A stretch of 64,000 nucleotides of DNA from Conexibacter arvalis. GTDB lineage: Bacteria > Actinomycetota > Thermoleophilia > Solirubrobacterales > Solirubrobacteraceae. Of the stretch, positions 55,480-63,637 are shown in pieces (position 1 is the stretch's first letter; each line of letters opens with the position of its first letter). The position numbers and the translations under genes are program-made. The stretch is taken from assembly GCF_014199525.1 (NCBI RefSeq), contig NZ_JACHNU010000002.1, positions 106,147-170,146 of the forward strand. The letters are read 5' to 3'. Under the pieces are notes generated by a model, which worked only from the letters and a program-made list of their open reading frames with translations, did no database searches and was not told where the DNA came from.

Positions 55480-57383
55480 AGGTCGCGATGGTGTCCGAGC
55501 ACGCGAGCCCGCTCGCCACCCTGGGCGGGGTCGACGCGGGCGGCCAGAACGTCCACGTCGCTGCGCTCGCGACCGAGCTCGCCCGCCAGGGCGCCGAGGT
55601 GGTCGTCCACACGCGTCGCGACGCGCCCGGGCTGCCACGGCGGGTCGCGCTGGCGCCGGGCGTCGAGGTCGACCACGTCTCCGCCGGGCCGCCGCTGGAG
55701 CTGCCCAAGGACGAGCTGCTGCCGTACATGGGCAGCTTCGCCGAGGAGCTCGTCGAGCAGTGGCGGCACGAGCGGCCGGACGTCGTCCACGCCCACTTCT
55801 GGATGTCGGGCCTCGCCGCGCTCGACGCCGCGCGTGAGCTGGGGATCCCGGTCGTGCAGACCTTCCACGCGCTTGGCGTCGTCAAGCGGCGCTACCAGGG
55901 AGAGAAGGACACGAGCCCGGTCGAGCGGGTCGAGCTGGAGCGCGAGATCCTGCGCCGCGCCGACCACGTGATCGCGACCTGCAGCGACGAGGTCTTCGAG
56001 CTGCTGCGACTCGGCGCCACGCGCAGCCGCGTCGCGGTGATCCCGTGCGGCGTCGACCTCGACGCCTTCACGCCCGACGGCCGGCGCAGCCGCCGCCGGC
56101 CGGGGTTCAAGCGGCTGGTCTCGATCGGCCGGCTGGTCGAGCGCAAGGGCGTCGGCAACGCGATCTCCGGGCTCGCGAGCGTCCCCGGCGCCGAGCTGGT
56201 GATCGCCGGCGGGCCGCCGCGCGAGCGGCTCGGCGACGACCCCGAGGCGCAGCGGCTGACGCGGCTGGCGCGCGCGGTCGGCGTCGAGGAGCGCGTGACG
56301 CTGCGCGGCAGGATCGGCCGCGGCGACGTCGCGGCGCTGCTGCGCTCCGCCGACGCGGTCGTCTGCGTGCCCTGGTACGAGCCGTTCGGGATCGTGCCGC
56401 TGGAGGCGATGGCCTGCGGCGCGCCGGTCGTCGCGGCCGCCGTCGGCGGGATGGTCGACACGGTCGTCGACGGCGTCACCGGCGTCCACGTGCCGCCGCG
56501 CGACCCCGAGCGGCTGGCCGAGACGCTGCGGGCGCTGCTCGACGACGAGGCGCGGCGCCAGGCGTACGGCGCGGCCGGCGTGCAGCGGGCGCGCAGACGG
56601 TACGGCTGGCCGCGGATCGCCGCCGCGACGCTCGAGGTCTACGCCGGCGTCGCCGAGCGGCGCGCCGCACGCGAGCGTCCCGCGCGGCCGGCGCCGCGGC
56701 GCGGCGCCGCTCGCCGGCGGGTGCCGAGCGGCCGGGAGCACCACGCCGCGCTGCTCGACGCGCTCGAGCTGCTGAAGGACGAGATCGACACGCTCGAGTC
56801 GTGGGGCGAGCGGCTCGCCGAGCAGCTCGCCGGCGGGCGGCGGCTGCTGGCGGTCGGCAACGGCGGCAGCGCCGCGCAGGCGCAGCACCTGACGGCCGAG
56901 CTGGTCGGCCGCTTCCTGATGGAGCGCGCGCCGCTGAGCGCGATCTGCCTCCACGCCGACACGTCGAGCCTGACCGCGATCGGCAACGACTACGGCGTCG
57001 AGGAGGTGTTCGCGCGGCAGGTGCGCGCGCACGGCCGGCCCGGCGACGTGCTGCTCGCGCTCAGCACCTCGGGCCGCAGCCCGAACGTGATCCGCGCCGC
57101 CGAGGCGGCGCGCGAGATCGGCATGACCTGCTGGGCGCTGACCGGCGCCGGCGCGAGCCCGCTCGCCGACGTCTGCGACGAGGCGCTGCGGCTCGGCGGC
57201 GCCGAGACCTCGACGACCCAGGAGCTGCACCTCGTCGCGCTGCACATCCTCTGCGGCGCCGTCGACCGCGAGCTGGCGTTGCGCGACCCGGCGCGCAAGG
57301 AGCCGGCCCGCGGCGTCCGCGGAGGACGGCGAGCCCACGGCCGCGGCTTTGCGCGGCGCCAGGAGCAGGAGGTCCGCCGATGA
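55476..57383 (+). CDS. fusion: GT4 glycosyltransferase and GmhA-like sedoheptulose-7-phosphate isomerase (SIS)
   Basis: One frame of 635 residues. Residues about 1-395 are a GT4 enzyme (KVAMVSEHASPLATLGGVDA, GGQNVHVAALATELARQGAE, VVHAHFWMSGLAALDAAREL, LVSIGRLVERKGVGNAISGL, CVPWYEPFGIVPLEAMACGA). A basic linker follows. Residues about 420-600 are a SIS-fold GmhA isomerase (LLAVGNGGSAAQAQHLTAEL, VGRFLMERAPLSAICLHADT, SSLTAIGNDYGVEEVFARQV, LLALSTSGRSPNVIRAAEAA, STTQELHLVALHILCGAVD). GmhA converts sedoheptulose 7-phosphate to heptose 7-phosphate, the first step of ADP-heptose synthesis. The Glu and His of TTQELHLVALH fit the catalytic pair. Confidence 0.9.
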   Translation: MKVAMVSEHASPLATLGGVDAGGQNVHVAALATELARQGAEVVVHTRRDAPGLPRRVALAPGVEVDHVSAGPPLELPKDELLPYMGSFAEELVEQWRHERPDVVHAHFWMSGLAALDAARELGIPVVQTFHALGVVKRRYQGEKDTSPVERVELEREILRRADHVIATCSDEVFELLRLGATRSRVAVIPCGVDLDAFTPDGRRSRRRPGFKRLVSIGRLVERKGVGNAISGLASVPGAELVIAGGPPRERLGDDPEAQRLTRLARAVGVEERVTLRGRIGRGDVAALLRSADAVVCVPWYEPFGIVPLEAMACGAPVVAAAVGGMVDTVVDGVTGVHVPPRDPERLAETLRALLDDEARRQAYGAAGVQRARRRYGWPRIAAATLEVYAGVAERRAARERPARPAPRRGAARRRVPSGREHHAALLDALELLKDEIDTLESWGERLAEQLAGGRRLLAVGNGGSAAQAQHLTAELVGRFLMERAPLSAICLHADTSSLTAIGNDYGVEEVFARQVRAHGRPGDVLLALSTSGRSPNVIRAAEAAREIGMTCWALTGAGASPLADVCDEALRLGGAETSTTQELHLVALHILCGAVDRELALRDPARKEPARGVRGGRRAHGRGFARRQEQEVRR

Positions 57384-57471
57384 GCGGGCGCGGCGACCTC
57401 CGGCACCCCTACGCCGCAAGCCGCGGAGGCGCGGGATGAGCGGGCGCGGCGACCTCCGGCACCCCTACGCC
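57380..57471 (+). repeat. duplicated gene start: 36-bp direct repeat, 56 bp apart
   Basis: A perfect 36-bp sequence beginning ATGAGCGGGCGCGGCGACCT occurs at 57380-57415 and 57436-57471. The first copy opens a 19-codon frame (MSGRGDLRHPYAASRGGAG) whose TGA overlaps the second ATG. The duplication thus turned the old start into a short upstream frame coupled to hldE. Confidence 0.85.
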
Positions 57472-59250
57472 ACGAGCGACGCGGGCGCGCCGACGAGCGG
57501 GCGCGGCGCGCTGGTCGTGATCGGCGACCTGCTGCTCGACCGCGACGTCGACGGCGCCGTCGAGCGGGTCGCGCCCGACGCGCCGGTCCCGGTGCTCGAC
57601 GAGCGCTGCGCCGTCGCGCGGCCGGGCGGCGCCGGGCTGGCCGCGGCGCTGGCGGCCGCCGACGGCCGCGACGTGACGCTCGTGACCGCGCTCGCCGACG
57701 ACGACGGCGGCCGGCTGCTCGCCGCGCTCCTGGCGACGGCGGGCGTCGAGCTCGTCGACCTCGGCCTCGCCGGCACGACGCCGGAGAAGATCCGCTTCGC
57801 CTGCGGCGGCCATCCGCTGCTGCGGCTCGACCGCGGCGACGGCGGCCGCGTCGGCCCGCTGACCGCGGCGGCACGGGCGGCGATCGGCTGGGCCGACGCC
57901 GTCCTCGTCTCCGACTACGGCCGCGGCGTCGCGGCGGCCGACGGGGTGCGGGAGCTGCTGGGCGGCGGCCCGCCGGTCGTCTGGGACCCGCATCCGCGCG
58001 GAGTGGCGCCACCGGCCGGCGTGACGCTCGCGACGCCCAACGCGGCCGAGGCGGCCCGGTTCGCGGACGTTGGCGGGGTTGGAGCCGTCGGACGCGGCGC
58101 AACCGCCGCGCGCGACCCGCTCGTCACGCCGCCCCCGCGCGACCCGCTCGCCACGCCGCCCCCGCGCGACCCGCTCGCCACGCCGCCCCCGCGCGACCCG
58201 CTCGCCACGCCGCCCCCGCGTGACCCGCTCGTCACGCCGCCCCCGCGCGACCCACTCGCCACGCCGCCTCCGCGCGACCCGCTCGCCACGCCGCCCCCGC
58301 GCGACCCGCTCGCGGCCGCCGCGGCGCATGCCGCGATCCTGCGTGCGCGCTGGGAGGCCGAGGCGGTCGCGGTCACGCTCGGCGCACGTGGCGCGCTGCT
58401 CGACGCCGGCGGCCCCATCCCGATCGCCTTCCCGGCCACGCCGGCCGACGGGGGTGACCCGTGCGGCGCCGGCGACCGCTTCGCGGCGACCGCCGCCGGC
58501 CTGCTCGCCGACGGCGCGGCGCCGATCGCAGCGGCGCATGCGGCGACCGAGGCCGCCTCGCGCTTCGTCGCGGCCGGCGGCGCCGCCGGCTTCGCGCGGC
58601 GCACCGCGCACGACGGCGCGGGCGCGCGCCTCCCCCGCCCCGCCGTCCCCACCGCCGGAGACACCCGCATGCGCGCCAGCGGCAGCGTCCCGGCCGCCGG
58701 CCGCGTCGTCGACGACCGCGCCGCCGCCGGCCGCAGCACCCCGAGCGCCGGCCGCGCCGCGCCTGCACCCGCGGGCTCCGCTGCCGACGAGGCGGAAGCG
58801 CGGGCGCTGATCGCGCATGCGCGCGCAGGGGGCGGCACGATCGTCGCCACGGGCGGCTGCTTCGACCTGCTCCACGCCGGCCACGTCAGCACGCTGCAGG
58901 CGGCGCGGCAGCTCGGCGACCTGCTCGTCGTCTGCCTCAACGACGACGCGTCGGTGCGGCGGCTGAAGGGGCCGAGCCGGCCGCTCGTCCCGGCCGCGGA
59001 GCGCGCCGGGGTGCTGGCGGCGCTCGCGTGCGTCGACGCGGTCGTCGCCTTCTCCGAGGACACGCCGTGCGAGCTGCTGGAGCGGCTGCGACCGGACCTG
59101 TGGGCGAAGGGCGGCGACTACGCCGGCGCGCCGATGCCGGAGCAGGAGGTGCTGGAGCGCTGGGGCGGCCGCGTCGTGCTGCTGCCCCACCACGCCGGCC
59201 ATTCGACCACCCGACTGATCGAGGAGGCAGCGCATCGTGCAGCAAGCTGA
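57436..59250 (+). CDS. hldE: bifunctional heptose kinase/adenylyltransferase HldE-like
   Basis: Residues about 30-410 are a PfkB-family sugar kinase (LVVIGDLLLDRDVDGAVERV, AVARPGGAGLAAALAAADGR, AVLVSDYGRGVAAADGVREL, DPCGAGDRFAATAAGLLA with the catalytic GAGD). It is interrupted at 226-293 by seven RDPLATPPP repeats. Residues about 465-600 are a nucleotidyltransferase (IVATGGCFDLLHAGHVSTLQ, AARQLGDLLVVCLNDDASVR, DLWAKGGDYAGAPMPEQEVL) with the HxGH motif. Together they phosphorylate heptose 7-phosphate at C1 and add AMP. With GmhA and GmhB domains encoded upstream, the ADP-heptose pathway is complete. The 604-residue length exceeds typical HldE (about 475) because of insertions. Confidence 0.9.
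   Translation: MSGRGDLRHPYATSDAGAPTSGRGALVVIGDLLLDRDVDGAVERVAPDAPVPVLDERCAVARPGGAGLAAALAAADGRDVTLVTALADDDGGRLLAALLATAGVELVDLGLAGTTPEKIRFACGGHPLLRLDRGDGGRVGPLTAAARAAIGWADAVLVSDYGRGVAAADGVRELLGGGPPVVWDPHPRGVAPPAGVTLATPNAAEAARFADVGGVGAVGRGATAARDPLVTPPPRDPLATPPPRDPLATPPPRDPLATPPPRDPLVTPPPRDPLATPPPRDPLATPPPRDPLAAAAAHAAILRARWEAEAVAVTLGARGALLDAGGPIPIAFPATPADGGDPCGAGDRFAATAAGLLADGAAPIAAAHAATEAASRFVAAGGAAGFARRTAHDGAGARLPRPAVPTAGDTRMRASGSVPAAGRVVDDRAAAGRSTPSAGRAAPAPAGSAADEAEARALIAHARAGGGTIVATGGCFDLLHAGHVSTLQAARQLGDLLVVCLNDDASVRRLKGPSRPLVPAAERAGVLAALACVDAVVAFSEDTPCELLERLRPDLWAKGGDYAGAPMPEQEVLERWGGRVVLLPHHAGHSTTRLIEEAAHRAAS
58111..58299 (+). repeat. in-frame 27-bp tandem repeat, seven copies, inside hldE
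   Basis: Seven 27-bp units encode RDP-L(A/V)T-PPP nonamers; a partial eighth continues into the Ala-rich stretch. They fall within the kinase domain between two core strands. Copies differ mainly by GTC/GCC (Val/Ala). Confidence 0.9.
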
Positions 59251-59980
59251 GCTGGACCGGACCACCGCCCGGGCCGCGAGCGCCGGGCCCGGCGCCGCGC
59301 TCGGGCGCGTGCTCGTCACCGGCGGCGCCTCCGGCCTCGGGGCCGCGATCGCGGCGACCGTCGCGGCGCGCGGCGGCACGGCGATCGTGCTCGACCGCGA
59401 CCGGCCCGCCGGCGATCTCGACCACGAGCAGGTCGACCTCGCCGACACGCGCGCCGCGGAGGCGGCCGTCGCGCGCGCGATCGACCGCCACGGCGGCCTC
59501 GACGGCGTCGTGACCGCGGCCGGCACCGACGCCTGCGGCCCACTGCTCGGCACGCCGGGCGAGCAGTGGGACCGTGTCGTCGCGGTCAACCTGCTCGGCA
59601 CCGCCGCGGTCGTGCGGGCGGCGCTGCCGGCGCTGACGCGAGCCGACAACGGGCGCGTCGTGACGGTCGCCTCGACGCTCGGGCTGCGCGTCCTCGGCGA
59701 CGCGACCGCGTACTGCGCCAGCAAGTTCGGCATCGTCGGCTTCACCCGCGCGCTGGCGCTCGAGACCGCCGGCAGCGTCGGCGTCACGCTGCTCGTCCCC
59801 GGCGGCATGCGGACGCACTTCTTCGACGGCCGCGCCCCGCAGTACCAGCCGCCGCCCGACGCGCCGCTGCTCGATCCGCGTGAGGTCGCCGAGGCAGTCG
59901 CCTTCGCGCTCTCGCGCCCGCGCGGCGTCGAGCTGCGCGAGCTGGTCGTGACCGTCTCCGAGGAGAGCTCGTGGCCGTGA
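59237..59980 (+). CDS. short-chain dehydrogenase/reductase
   Basis: The 247-residue SDR has VLVTGGASGLGAAIAATVAA (TGxxxGxG), the NAG-equivalent VTAAGTDACG, Ser in VVTVASTLGLRVLG and the catalytic YCASKFG (YxxxK). It uses NAD(P)H to oxidise or reduce a carbonyl or alcohol; in this cluster a sugar or sugar nucleotide is the likely substrate. The GTG start lies 14 bp inside hldE, and the end overlaps the next gene by 10 bp. Confidence 0.9.
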   Translation: MQQAELDRTTARAASAGPGAALGRVLVTGGASGLGAAIAATVAARGGTAIVLDRDRPAGDLDHEQVDLADTRAAEAAVARAIDRHGGLDGVVTAAGTDACGPLLGTPGEQWDRVVAVNLLGTAAVVRAALPALTRADNGRVVTVASTLGLRVLGDATAYCASKFGIVGFTRALALETAGSVGVTLLVPGGMRTHFFDGRAPQYQPPPDAPLLDPREVAEAVAFALSRPRGVELRELVVTVSEESSWP

Positions 59981-61335
59981 GCGATGACCCCGCGCCCGGC
60001 CGACCTCGGCCGCGGCTGCTGGTCCTACGGGCGCTCGGACTCGGCGACCTGCTGTGCGCGGTGCCGGCGCTGCGCGCGCTCGCCGCCGCCTTCCCCGACC
60101 GGCGGCGGCTGCTGGCGGCGCCGGCCCAGCTCGCGTCGCTGATCGCGCTGATCGGCCCCGACCCCGCGCGCAGACCGGCTGCGGGCGAGCGCGCGATCGA
60201 CGAGCTGGTGCCGCTGCCGCCGTGGGTCGGCGGCAGACGGCCGCCGACCGCGGCCGCCGCGCGGCTGCCGCACGGCGCGCTGGCCGTCAACCTCCACGGC
60301 AGCGGGCCCGAGAGCCACCGGCTGCTGCTCGCGACCAAGCCCGAGCGGCTGCTCGCCTTCGCCCATCCCGACGTCCCCGAATGCGCCGACGGCCCGCCAT
60401 GGGACCTCCCGCCCGACGCGCCCGACGCCCACGACGCCCCCGACGCGCCCGACGCGCCCGGCAAGCCGGCAGCCGGCGGCGCGCCCGCAACCGCGAGCGC
60501 GCGCGGCGTGCCTCCCGGCGAGCCGGAGCCCAGGCATGCGGCGGCCGGCGGCGCGCCTCCCCGCGAGCCCGCGCGCGGGCCTGCGGCGGCAGCCGGCGCC
60601 GCGCCCGTCGAGCACGAGCGTGAGCGCTGGTGCCGGCTGCTGCGCGCGCACGGGATCGACGCCGACCCGGCTGCGCTGGAGCTGCCGGTGCGCCCGGCGC
60701 ATGCGCTCGCCGGGCTCGACGCGACGGTCGTCCACCCCGGCGCGGCGAGCGAGGCGCGGCGGTGGCCGGCGGAGCGGTGGGTCGAGGTGATCCGCGCCGA
60801 GCGCGCCCGGGGCCGCGTCGTCGTCCTCACCGGCAGCGCGAGCGAGCAGCCGCTCGCCGAGCGGATCGCGGCAGCCGCCGGCCTGCCGCCCACGGCCGTG
60901 CTCGCCGGCCACGTCGACCTCACGGGCCTCGCGGCGCTGGTCGCGGCGGCCGGCCGGCTCGTCTGCGGCGACACCGGCGTCGCCCACCTCGCGACCGCGA
61001 CGCGCACGCCGTCGGTCGTGCTGTTCGGACCGGTCTCGCCGGAGCGCTGGGGACCGCCGGCCGACCGCCCGTGGCATCGCGCGCTGTGGCAGCGCACGGA
61101 GGGCGCCGGCGATCCCCACGCCGACCGCCCCGACCCGGCCCTGCTCGCGATCGAGCCGGCCGCCGTCGCCGCCGCGCTCGCCGATCTCCCGCTCCGGCCC
61201 GCCGCAGCCTTCCCTTCCGTCCGGCCGCCCGCGAACCAGCCGCGCGTCACGGCGCGGCCGCGGGCCGCCGCTCCGCCGCCTCCCGTCCCGCCACCGACCG
61301 CGACCGGTTTGCGACCCGGCGCCGCGGGGAGGTGA
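59971..61335 (+). CDS. GT9-family glycosyltransferase with low-complexity insertion
   Basis: The 454-residue protein has the GT9 N-terminal half (RLLVLRALGLGDLLCAVPAL, ALAVNLHGSGPESHRLLLAT) and C-terminal half (ATVVHPGAASEARRWPAERW, VVVLTGSASEQPLAERIA, RLVCGDTGVAHLATATRTPS, VVLFGPVSPERWGPP). The GDTGVAHLA stretch is the donor site of heptosyltransferases. Residues about 140-213 are a Pro/Ala/Asp-rich insertion (DAPDAHDAPDAPDAPGK and more) between the two halves. The C-terminal tail is Pro-rich. GTG 59971 overlaps the SDR gene. It is the second GT9 enzyme of the cluster. Confidence 0.87.
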   Translation: MAVSDDPAPGRPRPRLLVLRALGLGDLLCAVPALRALAAAFPDRRRLLAAPAQLASLIALIGPDPARRPAAGERAIDELVPLPPWVGGRRPPTAAAARLPHGALAVNLHGSGPESHRLLLATKPERLLAFAHPDVPECADGPPWDLPPDAPDAHDAPDAPDAPGKPAAGGAPATASARGVPPGEPEPRHAAAGGAPPREPARGPAAAAGAAPVEHERERWCRLLRAHGIDADPAALELPVRPAHALAGLDATVVHPGAASEARRWPAERWVEVIRAERARGRVVVLTGSASEQPLAERIAAAAGLPPTAVLAGHVDLTGLAALVAAAGRLVCGDTGVAHLATATRTPSVVLFGPVSPERWGPPADRPWHRALWQRTEGAGDPHADRPDPALLAIEPAAVAAALADLPLRPAAAFPSVRPPANQPRVTARPRAAAPPPPVPPPTATGLRPGAAGR

Positions 61336-61340
61336 ACGGC

Positions 61341-62345
61341 ATGCGGATGGCGATCACCGGCGCGACGGGGAACGTCGGGACGAGCCTGCTCGCCGCGCTC
61401 GCGGGCGAGACGGCGGTCGAGGAGATCGTCGCGATCGCGCGGCGGCCGGCCGAGCTGCCCGACCCGCGCGTGCGCTTCCACGTCGCCGACATCTCGCGCG
61501 ACGACCTGACCGAGCCGCTGCGCGGGGTCGACGCGGTCGTCCACCTCGCCTGGCTGATCCAGCCCTCGCGCGACGAGGCGACGCTCCACGCGACCAACGT
61601 CGAAGGCTCCCGCCGGCTGCTCGACGCGATCGCGCGCAGCGACGTCCGCGCACTCGTCTACGCCTCGTCGGTCGGCGCCTACTCGCCGGGCCCGAAGGAC
61701 CGCCGCGTCGACGAGTCGTGGCCGACCGACGGCATCTCCAGCAGCTTCTACGCGCGTCACAAGGCGGCGGTCGAGAGGCTGCTGGACGCCTTCGAGCGCG
61801 ACCGGCCGCAGGTGCGGGTCGTGCGGATGCGCCCCGGGCTGATCTTCAAGCGCGACGCCGCGACCGGGATCCGCAAGCTGTTCATCGGCCCGCTGCTGCC
61901 GCCGGCGGCCGTCCGCCGCGAGCTGATCCCGATCGTGCCCGACGTGCCGCGGCTGCGCTTCCAGGCGGTCCACTCGCTCGACGTCGGCGACGCCTACCGC
62001 CGCGCGCTGGTCGGCGACGCCCGCGGCGCCTTCAATCTCGCGGCCGACCCGGTGCTCGACCCGCAGGTGCTCGGCGAGACGCTCGGCGCCCGCCCGGTGC
62101 CGATGCGCGCCGGCTTGCTGCGCAGCGCCGCCGACCTGTCGTGGCGGATGCGGCTGCAGCCGACGCCGGCCGGCTGGGTCGACCTCGCGCTCGCCGTCCC
62201 GCTGCTCGACGCGAGCCGCGCCCGCAGCGAGCTCGGCTGGACCCCGCGCTTCTCCTCGACCGAGGCCCTGACCGAGCTGCTCGACGGCATCCGCGAACGG
62301 GCCGACCTGCCGACCCCGCCGCTGCACGACGGCCCGATCGGCTGA
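61341..62345 (+). CDS. NAD-dependent epimerase/dehydratase family protein
   Basis: This 334-residue extended SDR begins MRMAITGATGNVGTSLLAAL and has VDAVVHLAWLIQPSRDEATL, YASSVGAYSPGPKDRRVDES and FYARHKAAVERLLDAF (YxxxK-like motif: YARHK). It is not a clear HldD (ADP-heptose 6-epimerase), so the heptose may remain in the D-glycero form or the enzyme may act on another sugar. It starts 5 bp after the GT9 stop, with GGGGAGG upstream; GTG 61332 is an alternative. It is the last gene of the cluster, followed by a hairpin. Confidence 0.82.
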   Translation: MRMAITGATGNVGTSLLAALAGETAVEEIVAIARRPAELPDPRVRFHVADISRDDLTEPLRGVDAVVHLAWLIQPSRDEATLHATNVEGSRRLLDAIARSDVRALVYASSVGAYSPGPKDRRVDESWPTDGISSSFYARHKAAVERLLDAFERDRPQVRVVRMRPGLIFKRDAATGIRKLFIGPLLPPAAVRRELIPIVPDVPRLRFQAVHSLDVGDAYRRALVGDARGAFNLAADPVLDPQVLGETLGARPVPMRAGLLRSAADLSWRMRLQPTPAGWVDLALAVPLLDASRARSELGWTPRFSSTEALTELLDGIRERADLPTPPLHDGPIG

Positions 62346-62353
62346 CCGAAGCC

Positions 62354-62402
62354 GATCAACGCTGGTCTGGGCACGCATACCGTGCCCAGATCAACAGCGA
62401 TC
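62354..62402 (+). terminator. hairpin after the heptose cluster
   Basis: TGGTCTGGGCACG (62363-62375) and CGTGCCCAGATCA (62381-62393) pair at 12 of 13 positions around CATAC. Weaker pairing extends to GATC at both ends (62354, 62399). It lies just after the epimerase stop and likely ends the cluster transcript. Confidence 0.65.
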
Positions 62403-62470
62403 CGCTGGTGACGAGGGGCGCCGGGCGGCGCGGCTGATCGGGCGCGGGCGGCCCGTTATCGTCCGCGCCC

Positions 62471-63481
62471 GTGCCCAGAGCGAGACCGGTCACCCTGCTC
62501 GACGTCGCCCGCGCCGCCGGCGTCTCGCGCACGACCGCGTCGGCGGCGCTCGGCGGCAGCGGGCGGCTGTCGGAGGAGACGCGCGCGCATGTCGCGGCGG
62601 TCGCGGCGCGGCTCGGCTACCGCGCCAACCCGGTCGCGCGCCACCTGCGCCGGGGCCGGATCGGCGCGATCGGCCTCCATCTGCCGTCGCACGCGACCGG
62701 CCTCGCGTACTACATGGAGTTCGCGTTCGGCGTCGTCGAGCGCGCGCAGCGGGAGGGGCTGTCGGTGACGCTGCTGGCGCCCAAGGCGACCGCCCCGGCC
62801 CAGGTCGACGGCTTCGTCGTCGTCGACCCGCTGCGCGGCGACCCGCTCGTCGGCGCGCTGCTCGGCTCCGGCCTGCCGGTCGTCAGCGGCGAGCAGGTGG
62901 CGCCCGGCGAGCCGGCGCCGGCCGCGGTCGTCCAGGCCGACCACGAACGCGGCCTGCGGGCGCTGCTCGACCACCTCGCCGCGCGCGGCGCGCGACGACC
63001 GGCGCTGCTCGCGCCCGACGAGAGGTCGGCGTGGGCGCTGGCACTGCGCAGCGCCTACGACGCGTGGTGCCATGAGCGCTGCGTCCCCCCGCGCGTCCGC
63101 GACGTCCCCTTCAGCGCCACCGCCGATGAGGTCCGCGCCGTGTCGGCGGAGCTGCTGGGCGCCCGCGGCGGCGCGGCCGGCAGCCCCGATCTCCCCGACG
63201 CGATCGTCTGCGCGCCCGACGGCTCGGCGCTCGGCGCGATCGCGGCCGCCGCGGACGCGGGGCTGACGGTCGGCGACGACCTGCTCGTCGCCGCGTGCGT
63301 CGACAGCGCCGCGATGGCGCTCGCCGGACCGCCGGTCACGGCGCTCGACCTCCGCCCGCGCGAGTTCGGCGCCCGCTGCGCGACGTCGCTGCTCGCCATC
63401 CTCGCCGGCGAGCGACCGGCCGCCGCGACGCTGCGCCAGCCGGTCGACCTCGTCGTCCGCGCCTCGACCGGGACCCGCTGA
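62471..63481 (+). CDS. LacI-family transcriptional regulator
   Basis: The HTH is VTLLDVARAAGVSRTTASAA, LGGSGRLSEETRAHVAA and LGYRANPVARHLRRGRIGAI. The sensor domain follows (GLAYYMEFAFGVVERAQREG, VDGFVVVDPLRGDPLVGALL, PPVTALDLRPREFGARCATS). The start is GTG at 62471. It belongs to the same family as the regulator at 11745. A palindrome with central CG lies between it and the downstream nitrilase gene, which it probably controls. Confidence 0.9.
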   Translation: MPRARPVTLLDVARAAGVSRTTASAALGGSGRLSEETRAHVAAVAARLGYRANPVARHLRRGRIGAIGLHLPSHATGLAYYMEFAFGVVERAQREGLSVTLLAPKATAPAQVDGFVVVDPLRGDPLVGALLGSGLPVVSGEQVAPGEPAPAAVVQADHERGLRALLDHLAARGARRPALLAPDERSAWALALRSAYDAWCHERCVPPRVRDVPFSATADEVRAVSAELLGARGGAAGSPDLPDAIVCAPDGSALGAIAAAADAGLTVGDDLLVAACVDSAAMALAGPPVTALDLRPREFGARCATSLLAILAGERPAAATLRQPVDLVVRASTGTR

Positions 63482-63533
63482 CCGGCGCCGCGCCCGCTCA
63501 GCGCCCGCGAACAACCGAGCCCCGCCGCCGCGA

Positions 63534-63578
63534 GCATTGGCTGTTTGCAATCGCTCAGCACCAGCAAAGAGCCAATGC
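63534..63578. repeat. dispersed 45-bp palindrome, copy C
   Basis: GCATTGGCTGTTTGC (63534-63548) and GCAAAGAGCCAATGC (63564-63578) pair at 14 of 15 positions around a 15-nt loop with GCTC at the same position as in copies A and B. It lies between the LacI gene and the nitrilase gene. Confidence 0.85.
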
Positions 63579-63603
63579 TCCGCCCAGACTCGACCAACAC
63601 ACT

Positions 63604-63621
63604 TGCGGGATCGATTCCGCA
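63604..63621 (+). promoter_or_regulatory. LacI-type operator before the nitrilase gene
   Basis: TGCGGGATCGATTCCGCA is an 18-bp palindrome (16 of 18 positions symmetric) with the central CG common in LacI-family sites. It ends 16 bp before the nitrilase ATG and is a probable target of the LacI protein encoded upstream. Confidence 0.5.
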
Positions 63622-63637
63622 GCGGTACGCTCAGGCC

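Noticed and set aside
57380-57439. A real 19-residue protein (MSGRGDLRHPYAASRGGAG)
   Set aside because: It is best explained as the duplicated 5' end of hldE. It is reported as a repeat and possible coupling device, not as a gene.
61341-62345. HldD (ADP-heptose 6-epimerase)
   Set aside because: The N-terminal GATGNVG motif and the remainder do not look specifically HldD-like, so only the broad epimerase/dehydratase family is claimed.
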